In this document: one piece after another, positions 36,701 through 48,279 of the stretch
Layout of the letters: each line of letters opens with the position of its first letter
How positions within the stretch are numbered: the first letter of the stretch is position 1
Assembly: GCA_949752795.1 (NCBI GenBank)
Contig: OX457064.1
Span: 106,307,454 to 106,371,453, forward strand
Source: Hyperoodon ampullatus
Lineage: Eukaryota; Chordata; Mammalia; Artiodactyla; Ziphiidae
Direction of reading: 5' to 3'
DNA: 64,000 nucleotides
The notes under the pieces: model-generated
Databases searched by the model: none
What the model was told of the DNA's origin: nothing
Seen by the model: only the letters and a program-made list of their open reading frames with translations
Translations under genes and position numbers: made by a program

Positions 36701-39700
36701 AGATATTTTGTATTTGTTGTTGTGGATGGTGTAGTTTTTCATCATATTCTGAAATTTGTTGCTGATCTACTACAGAAAAACTTTTTTTTGTTGGTTATTG
36801 TGTATAACTGGCTTATTGGAATCTTTTTTAAGAGTTCGGTGCTTTAGATTTTCTAGTCAGACTGTCATATCTGCAGTCTCTTCTATTTCAGTATTTATGT
36901 CTCATTTCTTTTTCTTGTACTTCTCGTTCTAGAGCCATTCCTTGTCAAGTCCTCCAATATAATGTTGGGTAGTAGGGGTGATGACAGGCATCTTTGTCTT
37001 GTCATGAGTTTAATGAGTGTTCTTTTAATGTTTTACCAGTGAGTATGGTGTTTGCTGTAGTTTTCTGGTAGTTATTGTTTGTTTAGCTAAGAAAGTTTAT
37101 TTTTTGAGTTGGGGTTTTAATTTTATCAAAGCCTTTTCTGCATCATTGAGGTGATCATGAGGTCCCTTCTTTAATATCTTGCTGTGATGTATTGATAGAT
37201 TTCCAATGCTGAATCAGTCATGCAATCTTGTGTTCAAAACCTTCTGGTTCTGTAAGTCCTTTTCAGTGTTTTGTTGCTTTTCATTTTAGGGTTTATCTGT
37301 GATCATAAGAGAGATAGGCTTATAGTTTTGTATTTGTGTGTGCACATGGTGCTATCCTGTTTTTTGTAAGATAGGCTGACTTCCTAGAATGAGTTGTGAG
37401 ATTTTCTGGACATTGTAAACATCTCTTTATTAAATGTCAGAAGAGCTCTTGTCTGCAAAGCCATTTGGATTTGTTGCTTATTCATTTTTCGGTTTCTTCT
37501 GATGTTATTGGTCTATTTAGCTTTTTTAAATCCATGGGTCAATTTTGATAAATTTTTCTGGGAAAATTATCTTTATGTTTATATTTTCAGATGAACAAAT
37601 ATAGAGTTAAAGGCTTCAGTTTCCTAAGAGTGGGTGTGTTGAAGGTAGGTAAATTTTTGAGACCCATGCATGTCTGAAGAAATTCTTACTTTATTTTCAT
37701 ACTTGATTGATGATTTGGTTGGGTCTCGAACTCTAGATTTGACTTAGATTCATTTTCCTTAGATTTTTGGTGGTACTGCTGTGTTGTTTTCTGTCTTCCA
37801 GTTCTGCTCTTGAGAAGTCTGATGACATTCTGTTTCCCTGTTATTTGTATGTGACCTTTTTTCTCTTCCTGGAAGGTTTTAACAGTTCCTCCTTATTGTT
37901 ATAACATTCATTAGCATAGGTCTTTTTCTATTTCTTGTGCTGCATTTGGTGGATACCTTAGTCTGGAAATATGCATCCTTCAGTTCTGGGAAATTTTCTT
38001 ACGGTACTGTCTTTCTCCTTTCAATTCCTCTGTTCTCACTTTCTGAAATTCTTATTATTGGATTTTGATGCTTCATTTCTATACAAAAGATAAACATGAT
38101 GAGGTAGTTCATTAAGATTCTTTTGGAAGGATAGATACTTTGGTAGTTCACAGAGTCAGATAAAGGAGTTGGACAACTAAGACCAGAACAACAGAAATCA
38201 GGGCGGTGTGGGCCTTGGGCGGGCTTGCAGCTGCTGATGGGGCTTGCTCCAGCTAGGCTCTGTGGCTGCCACTTCCTCATCAGTTACTCTTCTTATAAGC
38301 ACAGGAATTTTGTTCCTGTTTGGCCAGGTGCTGTTCATCTTTAACTGATTTAGCTACAGCAAAATGTGGGTCCACTGTTCTAGATCTTTTGATATTTTTA
38401 TGTTTTTTGGAAGAAGCTGTAACTCCGGTACTTATATATAATTATATTTTTAAAATATTGGCAACCAAGTTGATTAAAAAAAGACAACATAATTCAAAGA
38501 GAGTGTGTGTCTTCTAGGCCACCAGATTGCAACCTGTGCTTCAGAGTGATTCTGCCGTCATGATTTTGTAGGTTCCATGAATTAGTGATCTTCCTACCTA
38601 AACATTCAGGAAGTTACGGTTACCCTTAATATTTTTACATAGGAAATCAGAGGGTTTGTTACTGCAGTTGCTTCCTGAATAAATTCAAGAGCGTTGTACT
38701 TCGTGTTTGGTAGACCAGAGCTTAAATCTGATTTTGCCGTTAACTAACTTTGATTAGTCTTACTTTTCACATCTGTAAAAGGAGAATTTGGGGATGGATT
38801 AAATGAGAAAACAAATATAAAAATGCTAGCTTGCTGAAGTAAAATGAAGCCTCTCTTCAGCTCTTCAGTAGTGCTAGGCTTATTTGAGCTTTATCAGTCT
38901 TGTTTGTTTTAGTTAGGACAGAGGCCATGCTTTGCATTCCAAGTATGAAGGGCTTTAACACAGGAATTAGAGGCTTGTACAATCCTTGGAAAGGCTGGGG
39001 GTGTGATGGTCAGGAAAACTTAGTCTGGTTATCTGATGCTGATGGTTGGGAGCCTGCCCGGACGCCCTTGTAACTGAAGACTATTGCGAAGCTCCAGTGG
39101 ACTGTCTCAAGTCTGCAGTACTGGAGGTGTTGACTTCTGATGGTATCGAGTCTCAAGAAGCCCCCACTGACCGTCACAGCTCCTGCAAGCCCGGATGCCA
39201 CACATGGTTTTCAAGAGCACATTCTGACCTCTGAGAACCTCATATCTGCAGTGTGTGTGTCCGTCCGTCATCTGTCCTGCCTCTGCCTCATCAGAGTAAC
39301 TGATGATAATTGTGACTCAAAGCTCCTGTGGCTGCCTTACCTTGCATACTCTAACTCAACACCACACAGCGAAGGAGGCTCTGGGAAGTCCACTTCTCCC
39401 ATCCTCTGCACCATCGCGTAGAGCGGTGGGGACCACAGTCTCAGCAGAGCTGTTACTTCTGTCTGTGGAAGGAAAGACGGGTGGAAGGACTTTCTCCCTT
39501 TCTTTAACATTTCTTCCCTTACACTTCTTCACCAATTTAGCAGCTAATCTTTAGCAATTGAGAAGGTTTCACTTTTTAAAAAGAAGGTGTGGATTCTTGG
39601 GAAAAGACATGGGGTGTCATTTTCTCTAGATTCTAAGTCATGATGGGAACATTCAGTTGGCTGAGCTCAGACTTCTTGTCCTCTCCCAGCCTGCCCGGGC

Positions 39701-42700
39701 CAGCAGAGAACTCAAGGGTCTAGCTTTTATGGCTTCCGTAATTGGGAGGCAGAGCCCTGCTCTGTCTTCTGTCTTCCTTCAGGACTCATACTGTGATTAA
39801 TTTCCAACACAGGAAGAGGAAATTCAGTTGTAAGACTCGCAAAACAAATTGTCAGTGTGCACTGCACTTCATAAGCGAAATACAAAGTTCACTTTAGGGA
39901 AACCTCTCCAGGGTCCCATGAAAGTGAGAGAGTTTTAGAACAAAACTACAAATAATTTTTCAAGTACGTGATGTAGGGGTGCTTTCTGAAAATTTTGCTT
40001 GGTTACTCAAGATTTGGTAGTTATACTGTGGGGCAAAGATGCTCACTTTGAATGTTCTTAAATATTAGTCCAATTCCTTTCTCTAGTTGCTGTTTAAATA
40101 AAGGTTCTGGATTTCCTCACTTACAAAATATGGAATTTTGACTCTGTTAGTGATTCAGAATATGAGCATGTATACATGAGAATGGTGTTGAGGCGAAAGA
40201 AAGAAGGTTAGAACCTTTGGACTAGAGCAAAGATTGGCAATCTTCGTAAAGGGCCAAATGGTAAATATTTTAGGCTCTGCAGATCACAGGGCTTCTCTTG
40301 CAATCCTCTGCTGTGCCTTGTAGCTTGAAAGACCTATAGAGAATATGTAACTGAATTAGCATACAGTGTTCCAATAAAAGCTTATTTACATAAGTCAGGC
40401 AGTAGCCAAATTTGGACAAAAAGAGGTGGCAGACCCTACGTGGCCTGTGGACTGCAGTTTGCTGACCCTTGGACTAGACAGTTGCTAGAACCCTGTTCCA
40501 AGTTAATATTCTATAAAATTTCTAATCTAAGCTCCAGGTTTCTGGAAAGGATGAGGAAATAAGAATGATAAGTAAAAGAGTTGTGTTCGTTACAGATATC
40601 TAATTGCTGTGTAATTGAAGATTGTAAAAATTCCAGTAGCTGTTTTTAAGTCTTGCAGATGAGGAAAGTTGATTCCCTGAATAACATAGCATGTCTGGTA
40701 TAATGTTTATGTTTAGCCTTAGAAGGAGAGTTTCTAGGTAAAGGCATTGACTACTCTTGTCCTGCTGAGTTAATCTTCCCCTTGGTCTTCAGGGATGCGA
40801 TGTTCTTCCTTTAAAACTCTGGATTAGTGTGGACATGTTTTGTTCTCTTGGTTCTGCTCAGTATGACAGATACAAACTAGAACTTTTAAAAAAAAGGATT
40901 TGTTTATATTCTAAAGGAGAACAGAAGGGAAGTGATGCAGAAAATGTAAGAAGAATAAAAATAGGCATACAGAGTTCTTGTCTTAGTTTGTTTCTTAGGA
41001 TTTTGAGTTAGAATTCTTTTCATATCCATTTTGACATTCCATATTCCAGGTGGTAAGAAAGTATGTTTTTGTTTTCTGCTTTATCAGGTGTGGTTTTTCC
41101 TTTGCTTAATGTGGTTTTGTCCAAGCACAAGGTTACCCACATTTACAACCTTTTGTGTCTCCTTTTGGGAATTCTAGTTATTTTCCACTTCCTTTAGGTA
41201 TTTAGTTTCTCTCGGCAGTGTTCCATAGTTCTTAATTTATAGGTCTTTCACAAGTTTTATTATGATTATCCCTAGTATGTATTTCGTATTTTTAAGCTAG
41301 TGCAAGGATTTGTTTTTTAATTTCCAACTGCTCATTCCTTGTATGTAGAAAAACTATTGATTTTTAAAATATTGTTCTTATATTCTGTGACCTTATTTCA
41401 TTCACTGCATAGTTTCAGTACCTTTTTTTCATAGATTCCATATGATTTTCTCCATAGTTGATCTTGTTTGCTGTGAATATTGACAGTTTTACTTCTTCCT
41501 TTTCTATCTGAATTCCTTTTATTTCTTTTTCTTGTCTGGTTGCACTAGGTAGAACTTCCATTACAATGCTGAATTGCAGTGTAATCGAAGCCACAATCCC
41601 AGTCTTGTTCCTGATTCCAGATGAAAGCACCGAGTCTTTGCCTTTACCTGTGATGTTTGCTATAGGTTTTTCTTACAGATGCCCTTTGATCAGGTTAGGG
41701 AAATACCATTCTATACTTAAATTTGATGAGAGTTTGTATAAGGAATGTGGATATTGGGTTTTTTAAAAAAATAAATTTATGTATTGATGTATATATTTAT
41801 TTTTGGCTGCGTTGGGTCTTCGTTGCTGCATGCGGGCTTTCTCTGGTTGCAGTGAGCGGGGACTACTCTTCATTGCGGTGTGCGGGCTTATTGCGGTGGC
41901 TTCTCTTGTTGCAGAGCGCAGGCTCTAGGCGCGTGGGCTTCGGTAATTGTGGCACGTGGTCTCTAGAGCGCCGGCTCAGTAGTTGTGGCGCACGGGCTTA
42001 GTTGCTCTGCGGCATGTGGGATCTTCCCGGACCAGGTCTTGAACCCGTGTCCCCTGCATTGGCAGACGGATTCTTAACCACTGTGCCACCAGGGAAATCC
42101 CGGTTACTGGGTTTTGATTAATGCTTTTTCTCCTTATATTGAGATGATAATATGGTGTTCTACTTTTAGTTTGTTATTGTGACACATTACATTGATATTA
42201 AAAAGGAATTGATTTTTGGATGTTAAACAAACCGTTCATTCTTGGGATAAACCCATGTGGTCATGATGTGTATTATCCTTTTAATGTATTATTGAGTCCT
42301 ATATGCTAATTTTTTAAAAATAATTTTTGCATGTATGGTCATGAGGAATAATGGTCAATTTTTTCTTTTAATATCTTTGTCTAGTTTTATAGTGGCCTCA
42401 GAATGAATTTGAAAGTGTTTTCTTAGTCTGTTTCATGTATCTCTGCTGTAATCTTTTTTTTTTAATGGACACAGTTTTCTCTTTTAAATACTTATTTTAT
42501 TTTTTATTATTTATTTGTTTATTTTTGCTGCACCAGGTCTTAGTTGTGGCATGCGGGCCTCTTTTTTAAAAAAGAAATATTGATTGATTGATTGATTGAT
42601 TGCTGTGTTGGGTCTTCGTTGCTGCGTGCGGGCTTTCTCTAGTTGCAGCGAGCATGGGCTACTCTTCATTGCGGTCTGCGGGCTTCTCATTGCGGTGGCT

Positions 42701-42878
42701 TCTCTTGGTGTGGAGCATGGGCTCTAGGTGCAGGGGCTTCAGTAGTTGTGGCACGGTGGCTCAGTAGTTGTGGCTTGTGGACTCATTAGTTGTGGTGCAC
42801 AGGCTTAGTTGCTCTGTGGAATGTGGGATCTTCCCGGACCAGGTCTTGAACCCATGTCCCCTGCATTGGCAGGCAGAT

Positions 42879-42909
<31 letters not shown>

Positions 42910-45900
42910 GTGGTACGCGGGCCTCTCACTATTGTGGCCTCTCCCGTTGCGGAGCACAGGCTCTGGACGTGCAGGCTCAGCGGCCATGGCTCACAGGCCC
43001 AGCCGCTCCGCGGCATATGGGATCTTCCCGGACCGGGGCACAAACCCACGTCCCCTGCATCGGCAGGTGGACTCTCAACCACTGCGCCACCAGAGAAGCC
43101 CTGGCAGGCGGATTCTTAACCTCCGGGCCACCAGGGAAGTCCACATGTGGGCTTCTTAGTTGCCACACTCGGACTTCTTAGTTGTGGCATGTGGACTCTT
43201 AGCTGTGGCATGCATGTGGGATCTGGTCCCTAGACCAGGGATCAAACCCGGGCCTCCTGCATTGGGAGCGTGGAGTCTTACCCACTGGATCACAAGGGAA
43301 GTCCCTCTGCTCTAATCTTTATCATTTACTTCCTTTTGCTATCTTTTGGTTTAATTTCCTTTTCTTTCTCCAGTTCGTCAAGATTTAAATTAAGGTTGTT
43401 GATTTGAGATCTTTCTTCTTTATTAGTGTAGGCAATTGTAGCCATAACTTTTCCTCCAAGTAGTGCTTTTGCTGCATCCCGTAAACTTTGATATGTTGTA
43501 TTTTTGTGTTCATTTTTCTCAAAGTACATCTTATTTCCCTGTTTCTTATTTCTTCTTTGACCTATGGGTTGATGAAGTGTACTGGTTAATTTCCATGTAT
43601 TTGTGAATATTTCAGTTTTCCTTCTTCTGTTTATTTCTAGTTTTATTATACAGTTGACCCTTGAACAATGAAGGGGTCAACTGCAACCCTCTATGCAGTT
43701 GAAAATCCACGCATAACTTTGCAGCCGGCTTTCCATATCCATGGTTCTGCATCTGTGGATTCAACCAATCACGGATTGTGTAGTACTGTAGTACATATTT
43801 ATTGACAAAAATACACACATAAGTGAAACCTATGCAGTTCAGTCCAGTGTTGTTCAAGGGTCAGCCATTTTTTAGTCAGGTTTGTATGCTTTGTATGCTT
43901 TTGACCTTTTGAAACTATTAATTAAGAATTGTTTTACGGCCTAACATATATCCCAGAGAATGTTCCGTGTACACCTGAGAAGAATGTATATTCTGCTGCT
44001 GAGTTGAGTGTCCTGTATTTATCTGTTAGGTGTAATATTCAGTATAATTTCATCTTTTTAAAAAAATGATAGTACTGTACCATTTATTTTTAAATAAATG
44101 GTAAATAAAGCTTTGCAAAGTCTTAAATTTCTATTTAACTTCCAAATACTCTCATCTTAACTTGATTATGTCTGCAGAGACCCTGTTTCTAAATAAGGTC
44201 ACATTCACAGGTGGGGGAATGGGGAGGTAGGACTTAAATGTGTCATTTTGGGGCACACAGTTCAATCAACTACAGAGTCAGTTAGCAACAAATTTCTTCT
44301 GTTTTCGTTTAGCTGTGAATGTCTTTTTTTCACCTTTATTTTGATAGTTTTGCTGGATATAGAATTCTTTGAGCACTTGGTATATGCCTCTGACCTCCAT
44401 TGTTTCTGATGAGAATTAGCTGTTAATCTTATCGCATTTGTTAAGTGATGAGTTGTTTTTCTCTTGCTGCTGCTGAGGTTTTCTCCTTGTCTCTGAAACA
44501 TTTTGACTGTGATGTGTGTATTTGTAGATCTCTGTGTTTATTTTACTTTGAGTTTGTTGAACTTTTTGAATGTGTAGATTAATATTTACAAATAAATTCG
44601 AGAAGTTTTTAGCTATTATTTCTTCACATATTTCTCCCTGCTTCTATTTCTCTTTTTCTCCTATTACACATATATTTGTGTGCTTAATGGTATCTCACAT
44701 TTCTCTGAAGTTATGTTCATTTTTCTTCATTTTTTCTTTCTGTTCTTTGGATTGGATAATCTCTGTTGATCTGTTTTCAAGTTTACCAGTTCTTTCTTTT
44801 TTGCCAGTTCAAATCTGTTGTTGAGCCCCTCTAGTGAATTTTTCATTTTAGTTATTTTTCAATTATAGAATTTCTTTTTGCTTCTTTTTTATAGTTACTG
44901 TTTATTTGGTGCAACATTGTCATCATACCTTCCTTTAGTTCTTTAATCATGGTTTCATTTAGTTATTTGAGCATACTTATAATGACCAATTTTGTCTGTT
45001 AAAGCTGATGTTCGTGGCGTGTGGCATCTTAGTTCCCTGATCAGGGATCAGACCCATGCCCCCTGCACTGGAAGTGCAGGTTCTTGACCACTGGACTGCC
45101 TGGGAAGTCCCGCACGGGCAGTGTCTGTTGCCTTTTTTCCGGTGGGTTATGGGTTGTGCTTTCCTGTTTCTTTGCATGTCTTGTAATTTCTTGTTGGACA
45201 TGGGACATTTTAGATAATATATTGTGTCACGTCTGAGTGCTGGTCTCCCCACTTCTCCACCCCGGGCCTGTTTTTACTTGCTTGTTTACCTTTTTGGTGA
45301 CCAGCTAGGTTTTAAGTGAAGTCTGTTCCCACCCCACATCCCACTCTGAGCAGTGTGAAGCTTCTGATGTCACTCCTCAAGGGGGCCACAGCCTTGGGCA
45401 TGCCCACAGTCACCCTGGGATGGTGGTGCTTTGGCTGGGCTCCTTCTGTCTTTTTCTCTAACCACACCTTCCACAGTGCCCTGGGCCATAATTTCCTTTA
45501 CAGACTGACCGGTCAAATTCAGGCTCCTTTGATTGGATAGTGTCTGAGGTCAGTGATTGAGATCTGTTCTAAGTAAGTTAGGGCCCTGGCCCCTGTCTCC
45601 TCATTTCTCTCTGGTCCACTAGGCATCCTGCAGTTCAGTCCTTATCTCCAGTGACTCTTATCTTTCTAATCTCTCTCCAAAACCTTCACTGTTTTTGAGA
45701 GCACCTTTTGCTTAGGACTTTTTTTGTACTCTGTTCATAACGAAGTTAGTTCCTCTGAGAGAGTTTTGGAGCTCTGTTGTTACAAGGTTTGCTTTGCCCC
45801 TTGGGCTGACTCTGAGCCCCAACTCTTGTGCTGTGGGTGGGGACAGTGATGTACTTGTCTCTTGGGTGACACCCTTGCTCTAGGAGCTGAGTGCCTGGGT

Positions 45901-48237
45901 GGCAGCAGGGTGGGGGGCGGGTGCTGGCAGTAGCCGTGGATCTGCTTGCTTACCTCTCAGTATGAAACCCCCATCCCGTGAGCTGGGGCAGGGGTGATCT
46001 GGGTGCCGGTGGCGTCTGTACCACACTTGGGGCCTGGGTGAAAGAAGGGAACCCCGGCCTCCTGCTCACGCCTGGGAGTTAGCCTCAGCGCCAGGCAGGT
46101 TGCGAAGGGGGAGGAATGCTGAGGTCTGTTGTTCTTGGCTTCACTGGTCTAGAGTGGATGGAGTTGATGCCTCACTGAGCTGCGAGGGGGAGGAGTGAGT
46201 GGGTCCTGGTTCAAAAACCACAGAATCCTGTAACCGTTCTTACCAAATGTGAGTAGATTTCTTGAATGAGTGTTTTCCATTTAATGTATGCATTTAGAAT
46301 CAATTCCAGAGACATGAGTCATTTCATTAAAAATAATTTTCACCAGTTTCACAGAGTGGGTTGGTGGAGCTCCTCCTGATGTTATCCTGGAAGCAGAATT
46401 CCCCAAGGATGCTAATTCTTTAATATCTCTCATTCTTTTTCTTCTTCTTTTTTTTAAAGCAGCTATTCTGTTTGGTAGTGTATGGTAGGAATTGATGTAT
46501 TACCTTGTTAGAACTTTATTGGTTAATTTCTAGCCCCAGGCTGGAAAAATTCCTGGGGTTTTATGTTTATGTCATCTTGCTCCCCTAGGTAGACTCTCTG
46601 GGGAGACATATGCTGCTGCTTCTCAAGCCTCTTTGCTTGCATGTGTTCTAAGATGAAAAACTTAAATTCCAATTCTTTGACTTTCCTAATAATAAAAGTA
46701 AATTTGAAAATGAGGTAGGAGATGTGGTGTATATGTGAAATATACACTCAGTATGGAAAAAAAAAGTAAAATATCTTAAAGTTATCTGTATTGAGTACAT
46801 GTTATAATGATGTTTTTGATACACTAGGTTAAAATGTTGTTAACATTTAACCTGTTTAAATTTCGTCTTTATTTAAAAATTTTTTATAATTCTTTTTTTA
46901 AAAATTGAAGTATAGTTGATTTACAATATTGTGTTAGTTTCAGGTGTACAGCGAAGTGATTCAGTTATTTTTTTCAGGTTATATTCCATTATAGATTATT
47001 ATAAGGTGTTGAATGTAATTCCCTGTGCTGTACAGTAAATCCTTTTTGCTTATCTATGGTAGTTTGTGTTTATTAATCCTGTACTCTTATTTGTCCCTCC
47101 CTCCCTCCGTCGCTGTCCCCTTTGGTAATCATAAGTTTTCTGTGTCTTTTTCTTTTCACTTTTTAAAATGTGAACAGTAGTAAAATTTAAAATTATGTAT
47201 GTAGCTTGTGTTGTACTTCTATTGTTTGTTAATTCTCTACATAATCTCTACTGCCCTTAAATAGGGTCTTAGTTTTCCATGATTAATTTGGAAAAATGTA
47301 AAAATTTCAAAAAGTATTAGAAAAGTCTCTTTAATTTTTGCAAAGTCGGCAATTTTCCCCTTTTATATAGTTGTAGTAAAAAATAAAAAATATGTACTCA
47401 AAAACCATTGTTTTAAAAAGAAAACAGTTTTACTTAAATTTATGATTAAAAAAAATGAATCTGTCAGTTTTCATGCCTAATAGTGTTTAGTAAGTTGATT
47501 TTCTTTAGGTAGATGTGTGCTTTAAAATTTTTTAATTATTAAAAATGGCTAAAGCATTTATAATTGTTGTATATGAAATTTTACTATTTTAAAATGTCAT
47601 GTCAGGAATCCTTAAATGAAACAAGTTGTTTCAGTATTTGAATGTGTGTCTGCTTTAATTTAGTAAGACTGACTTTCGTGGCCTCTCGCTCACAGATGAT
47701 GACTTTGACCAGTTTGATAAGCCTGGTGCAGAGCGGTCCTGGAGGAGAAGAGCTGCAGACGAGGACTGGGACAGGTGCGGAAACCCCTGGTTATGTGCAG
47801 GATCCATGCTGTTTATCTCCTGTCGCTAGGCCACACAGACATCTTTACTGAAAGCAGTGTGTTAGCTACTGATGCTCTTTCCTGGGCAGGCTGGTCCTTA
47901 CTGGGCTAAAGTAGGGCAGGGGTGAGCACTCCAGGTGGAAGGCTTTGTGGTGGGCTTCTACCCCAGGCCTGTGCTGTCTCAGGGCTGCCCGTGGAGCACT
48001 GGGGGTCTTATCTCTCTGTTTTTATACAGTGATGGTATTGACTTGGTGGGCACCCAGGGCTATTATTGGAGTAATTGTACGCCTGCAACAACAATAGCAA
48101 CAGAATTCCTCCACATTCTACATTATATTTGGCTAGACGTTAACATTTTTGCTATTATAATTTGTGTAAAATGGTATCTCGTAGTTTAAATTTGGATTTC
48201 TCTGATAACTAGTGAAGATGGAAATCTCTCTTTAGGA

Positions 48238-48279
<42 letters not shown>

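Larger units (their letters stand above)
42456..43304 (-). mobile_element. SINE nest, outer element A
   Basis: Oldest of three nested SINEs. Its tail side (GCTGCACCAGGTCTTAGTTG) lies before 42563. Its head side (GATCAAACCCGGGCCTCCTG to CACAAGGGAAGTCC) lies after 43143. Target duplication CTCTGCTGTAATCTT / CTCTGCTCTAATCTT (42441-42455 and 43305-43319), 14 of 15 identical. It is inserted in the antisense L1. Confidence 0.9.
41045..45300 (-). mobile_element. Long antisense L1 host block, heavily interrupted
   Basis: Antisense L1 ORF2/3' wording recurs between insertions (GTTGATTTGAGATCTTTCTT at about 43398; CAAACGTT-like and ATTTCTTCTTTGACCTATGG at about 43549; ATTCTGCTGCTGAGTTGAG at about 43991). 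SINEs at 41763, 42456-43304 and 45011 and a Tigger-like MITE at 43651 are inserted in it. No intact ORF. The ends are approximate; similar sequence may continue toward 46.4 kb. Confidence 0.7.
33714..47695 (+). other. RBM33: RBM33 intron 1 (13,982 bp)
   Basis: Phase-1 intron, strong donor GTAAGT, acceptor CTCGCTCACAG. The first kilobase finishes the CpG island. It then holds an L2 fragment, SINEs, two large antisense L1 blocks (about 35.9-38.1 and 41.0-45.3 kb), two DNA-transposon MITEs, an inverted duplication and a MIR. The stretch 38.8-40.2 kb is mostly unique and shows no convincing alternative exon. Confidence 0.9.

Noticed and set aside
39040..39421. Open frames in intron 1 that look somewhat protein-like
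   Set aside because: Two overlapping frames, no splice sites giving an in-phase RBM33 exon, and no known family.
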